A stretch of 64,000 nucleotides of DNA from JBGQOJ01 sp052119585 (lineage in GTDB: Bacteria > Pseudomonadota > Alphaproteobacteria > Rhodobacterales > Rhodobacteraceae). This document shows, piece by piece, positions 44,997-53,831 of this stretch. Numbering within the stretch: position 1 is the stretch's first letter; each line of letters begins with the position of its first letter. The notes under the pieces are model-generated. The model was not told the origin of the DNA and made no database searches. It saw only the letters and a program-made list of their open reading frames with translations. The translations under genes and the position numbers were made by a program. Location of the stretch: contig NZ_JBGQOJ010000012.1 in assembly GCF_052119585.1 (NCBI RefSeq), forward strand, positions 1 to 64,000, read 5' to 3'.

Positions 44997-45902
44997 ATGA
45001 TTACCCCGAACGACCTGAAATCCATCATCCGCACCGGTCTGCTTTCGTTTCCGGTGACGCCCTTCGATGCGGACGACAATTTCAACGCAACCGCGTTTTC
45101 CGAACATCTGGAATGGCTGTCGGCCTATCCGGTTGCCGGCCTGATTGTCGCGGGCGGCACGGGCGAGCTGTTCTCGTTGACCCCCGCCGAGGTTGTCGAG
45201 GTGGTGCGCACCGCCAAGGCGCAGGCCGGCGATGCGCCGATCCTTGCGGGCTGCGGCTATGGCACGAAAATGGCCTGCCAGATGGCGAAAGAGATCGAGG
45301 CGGCGGGCGGTGACGGCATCCTGTTGCTGCCGCATTACCTGATCGGCGCACCGCAGGACGGGATAGAGGCGCATATCCGCGCTGTCTGCAACGCGACCAA
45401 TATGGGCGTGATTGTCTACAACCGGGGCGCCAGCCGCGTGACCGCCGAGGCGCTGGAGCGTTTGGCGAACGATTGCCCCAACTTGATCGGGTTCAAGGAT
45501 GGCACCGGCGATATCGACACCGTGCGCCGTGTGACGATCAAGATGGGCGACCGCCTGTCCTACATTGGCGGCATGCCCACGCACGAGCTGTTCGCGCAGG
45601 CCTATCGCGGTGCCGGCATGGCGACCTATTCGTCGGCGGTGTTCAACTTTGTGCCCGAAACGGCGCTGGCCTTTCACGCGGCGTTCATCGCGGGCGATGA
45701 TGCCACCTGCGACGCGATGCTGCGCGATTTCTACTACCCGTTCGCCGCGATCCGCGACCGCAAAACCGGCTATGCCGTGTCTGCGGTCAAATCGGGCGTG
45801 CGGATGCGCGGCTTTGCGTCGGGCAAAGTTCGCACGCCGTTGATGGACCTGACCGAAGATGAGGACGCGATGATGCGCGCCCTGATCGCCGGACGAGGCT
45901 GA
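44997..45902 (+). CDS. kdgD: 5-dehydro-4-deoxyglucarate dehydratase
   Basis: Decarboxylating dehydratase of the DHDPS family, 301 residues, giving 2-oxoglutarate semialdehyde. Lys167 forms the Schiff base (IGFKDGTGD) with Tyr141 (VIVYNRG) and GGTGELFSLTP (53-63). YNRG and GELFSLTP are the KdgD forms of these motifs. AAAGGA precedes the ATG. Its position next to the semialdehyde dehydrogenase and after galactarate/talarate dehydratase makes this one of the firmest pathway calls here. Confidence 0.9.
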   Translation: MITPNDLKSIIRTGLLSFPVTPFDADDNFNATAFSEHLEWLSAYPVAGLIVAGGTGELFSLTPAEVVEVVRTAKAQAGDAPILAGCGYGTKMACQMAKEIEAAGGDGILLLPHYLIGAPQDGIEAHIRAVCNATNMGVIVYNRGASRVTAEALERLANDCPNLIGFKDGTGDIDTVRRVTIKMGDRLSYIGGMPTHELFAQAYRGAGMATYSSAVFNFVPETALAFHAAFIAGDDATCDAMLRDFYYPFAAIRDRKTGYAVSAVKSGVRMRGFASGKVRTPLMDLTEDEDAMMRALIAGRG

Positions 45903-45905
45903 TAA

Positions 45906-46856
45906 ATGGTCTTTCCCGTCGCCGTTCTGGAACCGATGAATGCCGGAATGCAGGCAAAGGTCAGGACGGCGGCGGGGCCTGATCTGGACCTTCGGTTCAC
46001 CGCCAGCGCCGCTGCCGCCGATATGGCGGCGGTGCTGGCGGATGTGGAATTCGCCGTGGTGCGTGCGGTGGCCTTGCCCGCCGCGCTGCTTGGCCACGCC
46101 CCGAACCTGCGCCTGATCCATCAATGGGGCACCGGCACTGACGGCATCCCTGTGTCCGAGGCGCGCGCGCGGGGCATTCAGGTGGCCCGCAGCCCCGGCC
46201 TGAACGCGCCGACGGTGGCCGATCTTGCGCTTGGTCTGATGCTGGCCGTCGCGCGCCGCATCCCGCAGACCGACGCCGGTGTGCGGGCAGGCGCCTGGGC
46301 CCCTGATGCGCTGTGGGATCAAGCGTTCGATCTGTGCGAGGCCAGGGTTGGCCTTGTCGGGTTCGGCGCGATCGGACAGATGGTGGCCAACCGGCTTGCC
46401 GGTTTTGGCGCGACTGTCAGCTATACGCGCGCGTCTGGTCCTGTGGCGGGATGCGATCTGACCTACGCGCCGCTGGACGCCCTGCTGGCCGGCTCCGACG
46501 TGGTCAGTCTGCATGTGCCGCTGACGCCCGACACGCGCAACCTGATCAACGCCACGCGTCTGGCGGCGATGAAACCGGGTGCCATCCTGATCAACACCTC
46601 GCGGGGCGGGCTGGTGGACGAGGCAGCGCTTGCCGCAGCACTTGCCAGCGGGCATCTGGGTGGCGCCGGACTTGACGTTTTTGCGACAGAACCTTTGGCC
46701 GACGACAGCCCGCTGCGCGACATCGACAGCCTTGTCATGCTGCCGCATGTCGGGGGGCGGACCCGTCACAACCTTGACCGGATGGTCGGGCATTGGGCCG
46801 GAAACATCCGCATCTTCGCCCAAGGTGGCCAGATTACCGCGGCAAATCTGGTCTGA
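45906..46856 (+). CDS. D-isomer-specific 2-hydroxyacid dehydrogenase (SerA-like)
   Basis: 316 residues. Rossmann motif GLVGFGAIGQMVANRL is near 148-163. The catalytic residues lie in INTSRGGLVDE (Arg), DVFATEPL (Glu) and MLPHVGGRT (His). Last gene of the TRAP operon, 3 bp after kdgD. It probably reduces or oxidises a small hydroxy acid arising from side reactions or from the aldolase-type branch. Confidence 0.87.
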   Translation: MVFPVAVLEPMNAGMQAKVRTAAGPDLDLRFTASAAAADMAAVLADVEFAVVRAVALPAALLGHAPNLRLIHQWGTGTDGIPVSEARARGIQVARSPGLNAPTVADLALGLMLAVARRIPQTDAGVRAGAWAPDALWDQAFDLCEARVGLVGFGAIGQMVANRLAGFGATVSYTRASGPVAGCDLTYAPLDALLAGSDVVSLHVPLTPDTRNLINATRLAAMKPGAILINTSRGGLVDEAALAAALASGHLGGAGLDVFATEPLADDSPLRDIDSLVMLPHVGGRTRHNLDRMVGHWAGNIRIFAQGGQITAANLV

Positions 46857-46865
46857 CCGGACCGG

Positions 46866-48746
46866 TCACCGCTGGAACACATAGGTGCCGGGCGCGGGGT
46901 CGGTTGCCGCATATCGCCCGTTTTTCCGGCCCATCGGCGGCGGAGCGATTTCGGCGCTTGACCGTTCGACCAGCCAGGCCGAAAGCGCCGGCCACCACGA
47001 CCCTGTGCGCTGCTCTGCCTCTGTCTGCCATTCCTCTGGCGAGACATAGCGGTCGCGGCCCATGCTGGTTCGGATCCGGTAATGGCGGCCTACGTGGTCG
47101 GGTTCGCTGACGATCCCCGCATTATGCCCGCCGTTGGTCAGCACAAAGGTGATGTCCGTATCGACCATAAGATGCAACTTGAACACCGACCGCCAAGGCG
47201 CGACGTGGTCGCTGGTGGTCGAGACACAAAAGATCGGGACCGCAATATCGCCCAGCATGACGGGCGCGTCGTTGACCTCGTACAGCCCTTTGGCCAGCTC
47301 GTTGTTCAGGAAGATATGGCGCAGGTATTCACTGTGCATCTTGTAGGGCATCCGCGTCGCATCGGCGTTCCAGGCCATCAGGTCGAACATCTTCTGACGG
47401 CGCCCCATCAGATATTCGTGGATATATTGCGACCAGATCAGGTCGTTCGAGCGCAGCAGCTGAAACGCGCCCGCCATCTGTTTGGTTTCCAGATAGCCCT
47501 GATCCCACATCATGTTCTCCAGAAAGCTGACCTCGCTTTCGCTGACATACAGCTGCAACTCCCCCGCGTCCTCGAAATCGGTCTGGGTGGCCAGCAGCGT
47601 AACGCTTGCAAGCCGGTCATCACCATCGCGGGCCAATTGCGCGGCCTTGGCGGTTAACAGCGTTCCGCCAATGCAATAGCCGATGGCGTGAACCTTTTTA
47701 CGGGGCACAATCGTGGTCACGGCATCCAGTGCTTCACCGACGGCATTCAGATAGTCGACCATGCCAAGATCGCGATCCTCTGCGGTAGGATTGCGCCACG
47801 AGATTATGAAAACGGTAAAGCCTTGTTCCACCAGATAGTTGACAAAGGAGTTATGCGGGGACAGGTCAAGGATGTAGTATTTCATGATCCACGCGGGCAC
47901 GATCAGGATCGGTTCGGCATGCACCTTGGCCGTTTTTGGCGCGTACTGGATCAGTTCGATCAGGTGGGTGCGCAGCACGACCCGGCCCTGTGTCACCGCC
48001 ACATTCCGACCCGGAAGATAGTCTTCGGCCCCGACAGGAAGCTTTCCGGAGATCGCCCGTTCCCAGTCCTCGATGAAATTGTGATAGCCGCGCGTCAGGT
48101 TCTGTCCGCCTTGCTGCACTGTTTCGCGGACCACCTCTGGGTTGGTCATGGGAAAGTTGGCGGGGGCAAACATGTCCAGCACCTGTCGCGAAACGAACGA
48201 GGCCACCTGTTCCTCGCGGCGCGTCAGGCCGTCGATGTCGTTTGTGGCATTATACCAAAACTGTTGATTCAAAAGGAAACTTTGGTAAATCAGGTTGTAT
48301 GGCCAGGTCTGCCAGCCCGGATCATCAAAGCGGTGGTCATGGGGCAACGGTTCGATGCAGGGCTCGCAGCCAGAGTTGTGTATGCTATTGGCGCTATAAA
48401 TCGCCAGCCGCGACATCTTGCGCGCGGCTTTCTCGATCAGTTGCGCCTGTTTGCCGGGCGACCCCATCAAATGCACCGCCCATGTGAAAACCGTAGAGGC
48501 GAGGCCATAGGGCGACACGCCCAACGTGAACCGCGCCAGATGCGCCTTTGCCGCGCGATCAAGGCTTTGGGTGCTGTAGCGGTCCGGGGCGTCAACGGGC
48601 GAGGTATAGCGGAATTCGGGCGGCTCTGCCTTTAGCCCTGCACGGTCTTCAAGGGACACAGCGTCTTGCGGGGCTTCGGCGGCGTTTACCAGTTGCAGCT
48701 TTGGGGCCTCATGCGTGCTGCCGTTTGGTTTTCCGGTGATGTTCAT
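46866..48746 (-). CDS. phaC: class I poly(3-hydroxyalkanoate) synthase
   Basis: Polymerises 3-hydroxyacyl-CoA into storage polyester on granule surfaces. It has 626 residues, usual for class I. The lipase-like box GYCIGG places nucleophile Cys358; the Asp is in STTSDHVAPW and the His in LTNGGHNAGI. An N-terminal PhaC_N region (about 70-260) precedes the alpha/beta-hydrolase domain. Downstream of the phasin gene on the same strand, with a strong hairpin between. Confidence 0.95.
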   Translation of the reverse strand: MNITGKPNGSTHEAPKLQLVNAAEAPQDAVSLEDRAGLKAEPPEFRYTSPVDAPDRYSTQSLDRAAKAHLARFTLGVSPYGLASTVFTWAVHLMGSPGKQAQLIEKAARKMSRLAIYSANSIHNSGCEPCIEPLPHDHRFDDPGWQTWPYNLIYQSFLLNQQFWYNATNDIDGLTRREEQVASFVSRQVLDMFAPANFPMTNPEVVRETVQQGGQNLTRGYHNFIEDWERAISGKLPVGAEDYLPGRNVAVTQGRVVLRTHLIELIQYAPKTAKVHAEPILIVPAWIMKYYILDLSPHNSFVNYLVEQGFTVFIISWRNPTAEDRDLGMVDYLNAVGEALDAVTTIVPRKKVHAIGYCIGGTLLTAKAAQLARDGDDRLASVTLLATQTDFEDAGELQLYVSESEVSFLENMMWDQGYLETKQMAGAFQLLRSNDLIWSQYIHEYLMGRRQKMFDLMAWNADATRMPYKMHSEYLRHIFLNNELAKGLYEVNDAPVMLGDIAVPIFCVSTTSDHVAPWRSVFKLHLMVDTDITFVLTNGGHNAGIVSEPDHVGRHYRIRTSMGRDRYVSPEEWQTEAEQRTGSWWPALSAWLVERSSAEIAPPPMGRKNGRYAATDPAPGTYVFQR

Positions 48747-48764
48747 GTCCGGTTTTCCCTTATT

Positions 48765-48791
48765 GCAACGCGGGGTGAATGCCCGCGTTGC
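48765..48791 (-). other. hairpin between phaP and phaC
   Basis: GCAACGCGGG and CCCGCGTTGC form a perfect 10-bp stem with a 7-nt loop, transcribed after phaP and before phaC. There is no U-run, so partial termination or 3'-end protection giving more phasin than synthase is the likely role. Confidence 0.6.
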
Positions 48792-48818
48792 CTGCCATCT
48801 GGCGAAAAAAGCGCCGCG

Positions 48819-49247
48819 TCAGACAGGAACCGCCTCTGCCGCTTTTGCAGCACGGGTTCCCATCTTTGTGACATCTTCGGTCACATGAATTTCTTCGTTG
48901 ACCAGATGCGCCGTGCATCTGGAATAAAGTTCGGCGCATTCCTGACTGTCCTCGATCAGCCGCTGCATCGAATGCGTCTGCCAGTCTGTGATCGCGGTGA
49001 TCGCGGCGGCGGGGTCTGACATGGCCTTTGACGACACCGCCTTCGCGGTTTGCATCGCGGTCCTTGCGGCCTCGTGGCGGCGTGCAAACCAATGGCGGAA
49101 AAACTGCTCGGTCTCGCTCAGGATCTTGTCCTGCGCTGCCCAAAGCCGGTCGGTTTGCGATGTGACCAAGGGGGTGACGGCAAAGATACCCTGCGCCTGC
49201 TTGATCAGGTCGGTGACGGTGTTGAGGTTCTGTTCGGATCGGGCCAT
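48819..49247 (-). CDS. phaP: phasin family granule protein
   Basis: Helical, amphipathic protein of 142 residues coating PHA granules (phasin_2-like: AQGIFAVTPLVTSQTDRLWAAQDKILSETEQFFRHW). ATG 49247 has AAGGA nine bases upstream; the longer frame needs a TTG and adds a Gln/Ala-rich stretch. Identity rests on the helical pattern and on phaC being the next gene. Confidence 0.83.
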   Translation of the reverse strand: MARSEQNLNTVTDLIKQAQGIFAVTPLVTSQTDRLWAAQDKILSETEQFFRHWFARRHEAARTAMQTAKAVSSKAMSDPAAAITAITDWQTHSMQRLIEDSQECAELYSRCTAHLVNEEIHVTEDVTKMGTRAAKAAEAVPV

Positions 49248-49370
49248 GCGGATAGTCCTTCTGGATGTGGCAACACCCGCATTCAGCACACCACCTTGGG
49301 CCTGCGCATTGATAGTCGTCAATCGGGCAGGTATTCGCCCGCCGATTATGCGCTAAAACCGCCGATTTTC

Positions 49371-50222
49371 CTAGAAATCCAGCCCCAGATCCAGGGTCAT
49401 GGCCGAATGGGTCAGCGCACCCGACGAGATATAATCAACGCCGGTCGCGGCAACTTCGGCGATGCGGGGCAGGGTCATGTTGCCCGACGCCTCTGTCACC
49501 AGACGCCCCGCCACCAGTTGGACCGCCTCGCGCAGGGTGGCCGTATCCATGTTGTCCAGCAGCACCACATCGGCGCCGCCCGAGGCCAGCACCAGTTCAA
49601 GCTGGTCCAGACGGTCCACCTCGATCTCGACCCGCACCATATGCGAGGCCACAGCGCGCGCCGAGGTCAGCACGGCAGCAATGCCACCGGCGGCGGCGAT
49701 GTGGTTGTCTTTTATCAGGATCGCGTCCGACAGCCCGAAACGGTGGTTGAACCCGCCCCCATGCAGCACGGCCTGCTTTTCCACCGCGCGCAGGCCGGGG
49801 GTGGTTTTGCGGGTGCAGGTGATGCGCGTCTTGGTGCCCCTTGTTTCCGCCACAAAGCGGTTCGTCAGGGTCGCGATGCCGCACAGACGCCCGGCAAAGT
49901 TCAGCGCGACACGTTCGGCCGACAGAATAGAGGCGGCAGATCCTGACAGTTTCATCAGCGTGTCGCCGGGGTTGCAGGGGCTTCCGTCGGGCAAATGCGT
50001 CGTGACCTTCAACGCCGGATCGACCAGACGAAACGCAATCGCGGCAAGTTGCATGCCCGAAACGATGCCGGTGCCGCGGGCATTGATCCGCGCGTCATAG
50101 GTTGTGTCTGCGGGGATGACGGCGCGGGTGGTGATGTCGCCGTATTGGCCCAGATCCTCTAGCAGGGCGGCGCGCACCAGCGGCTCAAGGATCAGGTCTG
50201 GCAGGGTGCTGTAGGCGGTCAT
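49371..50222 (-). CDS. nadC: nicotinate-nucleotide pyrophosphorylase (quinolinate phosphoribosyltransferase)
   Basis: Converts quinolinate and PRPP to nicotinate mononucleotide. It has 283 residues, the usual length. Motifs include NFAGRLCGIATLTNRFV, TCTRKTTPGLRAVEKQAVLHGGG (substrate Arg/Lys/His) and ILIKDNH. C-terminal EASGNMTLPRIAEVAATGVDYISSGALTHS is diagnostic. Last gene of nadABC, overlapping nadB by 4 bases. Confidence 0.95.
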   Translation of the reverse strand: MTAYSTLPDLILEPLVRAALLEDLGQYGDITTRAVIPADTTYDARINARGTGIVSGMQLAAIAFRLVDPALKVTTHLPDGSPCNPGDTLMKLSGSAASILSAERVALNFAGRLCGIATLTNRFVAETRGTKTRITCTRKTTPGLRAVEKQAVLHGGGFNHRFGLSDAILIKDNHIAAAGGIAAVLTSARAVASHMVRVEIEVDRLDQLELVLASGGADVVLLDNMDTATLREAVQLVAGRLVTEASGNMTLPRIAEVAATGVDYISSGALTHSAMTLDLGLDF

Positions 50223-51793
50223 ATCGTGTTCTCCACTGCGGCTTTGCGGATCGTCAGGGCCTGTTCAAGGGTCAGGCGGCTGCGGTTGGCAAGCGCAGGA
50301 TCAGGGTCGGGAAAATCGGCACGGAAATGGCCGCCGCGCGATTCCTTGCGCAGAAGGGCCGATGCGGCAATCAGCGTGGCTGTGGCGGTCATATTCTGGA
50401 ACGCGGGGCAATCCTGTTGCGCCTGTTCCAGTTCGGCAATCACGCAAAGTGCGGTTTTCAGACCCGCCGCATCGCGGACAACGCCGACATGGTCCGTCAT
50501 CGTCTGGCGCAGTCGGGCGATCGCCGTTTCAACGGGCGCGGTGCCTTGGCCAGTGAACCGGATATCGACCGTGGGGCAGGGCGCGCCAACCGGACCCAAC
50601 GCGTCCTTGATACCGGCGGCACAGGTGCGGGCGAACACCAGCGCCTCCAGCAGGCCGTTCGAGGCAAGGCGGTTCGCGCCATGCAGACCGGTCGAGCTGG
50701 CCTCGCCGCTGACCCAGAGATTGCCAAGGCTGGCGCGCCCATCCGCGCCGGTGTCAATGCCGCCCATGTGGTAATGCGCGGCGGCGGCCACCGGAATGGC
50801 CTGTGTCACCGGGTCGATCCCGGCGCGGGCGCAGGCCTGAGCCACGGCGGGAAACTGGGTGACAACGGCCGCGCCGATGGCATCGCGCGTGTCCAGCATC
50901 GGGCGGTTTCCGGCCTGTGTCTGGGCAAAGATCGCGCGGGCCACGATATCGCGCGGGGCAAGTTCCAGATCGGGGTGGATTCCTTGCATGAACCGCTCGC
51001 CTTTGCGGTTGATCAGGGTCGCACCTTCACCGCGCAGGGCCTCTGTCGCCAAGGGCGCGGGGTCTTCGCCCATGTCGATGGCGGTGGGGTGGAACTGCAC
51101 GAATTCGGCGTCCGCGATCACGGCACCGGCGCGGGCGGCCATGCCGATCACCTGACCGCGAATGCGGGGTGGATTGGTTGTCAGCGCGAAAAGTCCGCCG
51201 GACCCGCCCCCCGCCAACAGATAGGCGGCGCCCCTGATCAGCACCGGGTCCGATCCGCCCGCGGCAGAACTCTCGACCCTGATGCCAGTGACAGCACCAT
51301 CCGCCGCGTCGATCCCCGTGGCCATCGCACCCTCGACGACCTGCACCGAAGGACACTGCCGGACGGCGGCGATCAGGGTTTCCATGATCCGGTATCCGGC
51401 CTGATCGCCCTTGACCCGAACGACCCGCGCGGTGCCATGGGCCGCTTCGCGGTTCAGCATATAGTTGCCTTGGGTGTCGCGGTCGAAGGGCGTGCCAAGG
51501 GTGGTCAGGTCAAGGATATGATTGCGCGCATCGCGTGTAACCTTGTCGGCAACAGCCGCGTCAACCGTGCCTGCCCCCGCAGTTACCGTGTCACGGGCAT
51601 GTGCCTCGGGGGTGTCGTTCTTATCCATCGCGGCGGCAACCCCGCCCTGCGCCCAAGCAGAACTTGCCCCGGTGCCAAGCGGCTCTGGCGACAGGATCAA
51701 CACGGGCAGGGGCGCAAGTTCCAGCGCGGCGTAAAGCCCCGCCAAACCCGCGCCCACTATCACGACGCGGCCTGTTGTAAGGCGTGTTTCCAA
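50219..51793 (-). CDS. nadB: L-aspartate oxidase
   Basis: FAD enzyme of 524 residues oxidising aspartate to iminoaspartate. FAD site is VVIVGAGLAGLYAALEL (about 9-25), with SSAWAQGGVAAA and TGLHGANRLASNGLLE as family motifs. The start is a TTG at 51793, two bases after the nadA stop; the ATG at 51952 in the open frame lies far inside nadA. A TTG fits tight coupling to nadA. Confidence 0.92.
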   Translation of the reverse strand: METRLTTGRVVIVGAGLAGLYAALELAPLPVLILSPEPLGTGASSAWAQGGVAAAMDKNDTPEAHARDTVTAGAGTVDAAVADKVTRDARNHILDLTTLGTPFDRDTQGNYMLNREAAHGTARVVRVKGDQAGYRIMETLIAAVRQCPSVQVVEGAMATGIDAADGAVTGIRVESSAAGGSDPVLIRGAAYLLAGGGSGGLFALTTNPPRIRGQVIGMAARAGAVIADAEFVQFHPTAIDMGEDPAPLATEALRGEGATLINRKGERFMQGIHPDLELAPRDIVARAIFAQTQAGNRPMLDTRDAIGAAVVTQFPAVAQACARAGIDPVTQAIPVAAAAHYHMGGIDTGADGRASLGNLWVSGEASSTGLHGANRLASNGLLEALVFARTCAAGIKDALGPVGAPCPTVDIRFTGQGTAPVETAIARLRQTMTDHVGVVRDAAGLKTALCVIAELEQAQQDCPAFQNMTATATLIAASALLRKESRGGHFRADFPDPDPALANRSRLTLEQALTIRKAAVENTI

Positions 51794-51795
51794 GG

Positions 51796-52851
51796 CTATG
51801 CCGACTTGGCCAGAGACTGGCTGAGGTCGATCATCCTGGTGACCGAAAGGCAGGCTTTTTCCGCAATCTGCGGGTCGACGATAACCTCCTGTGTCATCGT
51901 GTGCAGCGTATACAGCACCTTCTCCAGCGTGATTTTTTTCATGTAGGGGCACATGTTACAGGGCTTGGCAAACTCCACATCGGGCAGTTCGTCCGAGATA
52001 TTGGCCGCCATCGAACATTCGGTCACCAGCATCGCCTTTGCGGGATTGTGCCGGTGCAGCCAGTCAATGATGCCCGATGTCGAGCCGGTGAAATCCGCCT
52101 CTGCCACCACCTCTGGCGTGCATTCGGGATGCGCGATGATCTTCACCTCGGGGTCGCTCTCGCGGTAGGCGCGCAGGTCTTCGGCGGTATACAGCTCGTG
52201 CACGATGCACGACCCTTCCCAGAACACGACCTTTTTCGTCGACTGGTTGGCGACGTTCTGCGCCAGATAGCGGTCCGGCGTCATGATGACGGTATCGCCG
52301 TCCATCGCCTCGACGATTTGCAGCGCGTTGGCAGAGGTGCAGCAGATGTCAGATGCCGCTTTGACCTCGGCGGTGGTGTTGACGTAGGACACGACAGGGG
52401 CGCCGGGGTATTTCGCGCGCATCTCTGCGACGCCCTCGGCAGTAATGCTTTCGGCCAGCGAACAGCCCGCCGCCATGTCAGGCATCAAAACCGTTTTCGA
52501 CGGATTCAGGATTTTCGACGTCTCCGCCATGAAATGCACACCGCATTGCACGATGACATCTTCGGTCACCTTGGTCGCCATGATCGCCAGCTGAAGACTG
52601 TCGCCAACATGATCTGCGATGCCATGGTAGATTTCCGGCGTCATGTAGTTATGCGCAAGGATAACGGCGTTCCGCTGTTTCTTCAGCCGGTTGATCGCCA
52701 CGACGTAGGGCGCAAAGATCGCCCAGTCCGCAGGCGAAATCACGCGGTCCACCTTGGCGTAGATGTCCTTGGTCGCCTCGGCAAGTTCGACCGAGGGTTT
52801 CAGATCGTATTCCTGCGACAGCAGCGTTCGGATGGTTGAAAGGTCAGGCAC
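51796..52851 (-). CDS. nadA: quinolinate synthase
   Basis: 4Fe-4S enzyme condensing iminoaspartate with dihydroxyacetone phosphate, 351 residues. Cluster-ligand regions include VQCGVHFMAET and NMCPYMKKITLE, and the substrate motif AHNYMTPEIYH is near 64. The start codon is GTG with GAGGGAAG seven bases upstream. First gene of the nadABC operon. Confidence 0.95.
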   Translation of the reverse strand: MPDLSTIRTLLSQEYDLKPSVELAEATKDIYAKVDRVISPADWAIFAPYVVAINRLKKQRNAVILAHNYMTPEIYHGIADHVGDSLQLAIMATKVTEDVIVQCGVHFMAETSKILNPSKTVLMPDMAAGCSLAESITAEGVAEMRAKYPGAPVVSYVNTTAEVKAASDICCTSANALQIVEAMDGDTVIMTPDRYLAQNVANQSTKKVVFWEGSCIVHELYTAEDLRAYRESDPEVKIIAHPECTPEVVAEADFTGSTSGIIDWLHRHNPAKAMLVTECSMAANISDELPDVEFAKPCNMCPYMKKITLEKVLYTLHTMTQEVIVDPQIAEKACLSVTRMIDLSQSLAKSA

Positions 52852-53104
52852 AGATAACTTCCCTCACGTCATTGTTGGGGCACGGTTTATAACTGTCGTG
52901 CGACAAGTTCTAGGGGCATTGACCCTGTCGTCTCTGCTTTCCAGCAAGATCTAGGATTTGTCACAACCCATTCTAGAATGTGCCCGGCACAGGCATGCTT
53001 CGCATAAGTGTAGTTATGTTATTTATGTCCGTTCCGCCGGATCGGTGGTCACCATTGCGCATAGGGTTGATCCGCGCCCCGTAAAAGGAACGCGGTGTCG
53101 AGAC
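52852..53104. other. nadA upstream region
   Basis: The 253-bp gap between ribH and nadA holds no credible gene. It contains a perfect 12-bp palindrome, CATTCTAGAATG (52969-52980), 118 bp upstream of the nadA start, which could be an operator. No riboswitch is recognisable. Confidence 0.4.
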
Positions 53105-53542
53105 TTAGACCTTGGTCGCGGCAACCATGCGGACGGCCTGCGCGGCCTCGGCGCCTTTTTTGTCAAAATGCCCGGTATAGAACCCGATGTGCTCTTCTGT
53201 GGGCTGGAAGTGATGCGGCGTCAGTGAGACGGAAAACACCGGAACGCCGGTTTTCAGTTGCACCTGCATCAGGCCGGATACAACCGCATCGGCGACAAAG
53301 TCGTGACGATAGATCCCGCCATCCACGACCAGCGCTGCGGCAACAATGGCATCAAACGTGCCGGACGCGCCCAGCCTTTGCGCCAAAAGTGGCATCTCGA
53401 ACGCACCCGGTACATCGTAACTTACGATGTGGAACGGAATGCCCGACGTCTCCATGTCACGGTTGAACCCGACCAACGCCTGGTCGACGATCGCGGAATG
53501 CCAGCGTGCCTTGATAAAGGCGATTTTCAGTGTGTCTGTCAC
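53105..53542 (-). CDS. ribH: 6,7-dimethyl-8-ribityllumazine synthase
   Basis: Penultimate enzyme of riboflavin synthesis, 145 residues, icosahedral or pentameric assemblies. Motifs are DVPGAFEMPLLAQRL (substrate loop), VDGGIYRHDFVADAVVSGLM with catalytic His, and GVPVFSVSLTPHHFQP. GTG 53542 is chosen for GAGAGAAGG five bases upstream; a TTG at 53566 would place the start before that site. An FMN riboswitch lies 74 bp upstream. No other rib gene is next to it. Confidence 0.93.
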   Translation of the reverse strand: MTDTLKIAFIKARWHSAIVDQALVGFNRDMETSGIPFHIVSYDVPGAFEMPLLAQRLGASGTFDAIVAAALVVDGGIYRHDFVADAVVSGLMQVQLKTGVPVFSVSLTPHHFQPTEEHIGFYTGHFDKKGAEAAQAVRMVAATKV

Positions 53543-53615
53543 AGGAACCTTCTCTCTCTCAAGCAATAGGTCCCAAGGCGATAGCGGTCAGGCCGGAACC
53601 TGCGTCCCGTCCTGC

Positions 53616-53740
53616 CCATTCTCTTTCATCCGGACTATACCGTCGGCCCCGGAATTTCGCCGGATCTGCTGACCCTTCTTGCGAAGGCGCTCGCGGGCTT
53701 TAACCGCCGGTGGGGAATTGCACCCCGCCCCGAGAATGCC
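53616..53740 (-). ncRNA. FMN riboswitch (RFN element) upstream of ribH
   Basis: On the minus strand the conserved RFN core is clear: TCGGGGCGGGGTGCAATTCC, then CACCGGCGGT, then AGCCCGCGAGC, and at the 3' side GGTATAGTCCGGATG. P1 closes as CATTCTC with GAGAATG. FMN binding would lower ribH expression, probably by masking GAGAGAAGG, since I see no U-run terminator before the GTG. Confidence 0.95.
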
Positions 53741-53786
53741 GCCATGTACTAAGATGTGTGCCCCAAGGCAAGTGCGCCGGCGCCCC

Positions 53787-53805
53787 GCCGCAGCGGTCCT
53801 GCGGC
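53787..53805 (-). other. hairpin after the MYG1 gene
   Basis: GCCGCAG-N5-CTGCGGC forms a 7-bp stem 27 bases after the MYG1-type stop on the minus strand, before the riboswitch. It lacks a U-run, so it is only a possible transcript end. Confidence 0.4.
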
Positions 53806-53831
53806 AATATGCGTCGCGCCTTGGTCTTGCG

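Noticed and set aside
43917..46823. very long minus-strand open frame opposite aldehyde dehydrogenase, kdgD and 2-hydroxyacid dehydrogenase
   Set aside because: High-GC antisense frames stay open by codon bias. The residues are Arg/His/Gly/Gln-rich with no motifs, and the plus-strand genes are unambiguous.
46854..46868. TGACCGG-A-CCGGTCA palindrome spanning the stop codons of the convergent 2-hydroxyacid dehydrogenase and phaC genes
   Set aside because: A 7-bp stem with a one-base loop cannot fold as a terminator. The symmetry follows partly from two TGA stops facing each other.
52969..52980. CATTCTAGAATG palindrome upstream of nadA as a NAD-regulator operator
   Set aside because: It is perfect but short, single, and 118 bp from the start. 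I cannot match it to a known NadQ or NrtR site, so it is mentioned only in the region note.
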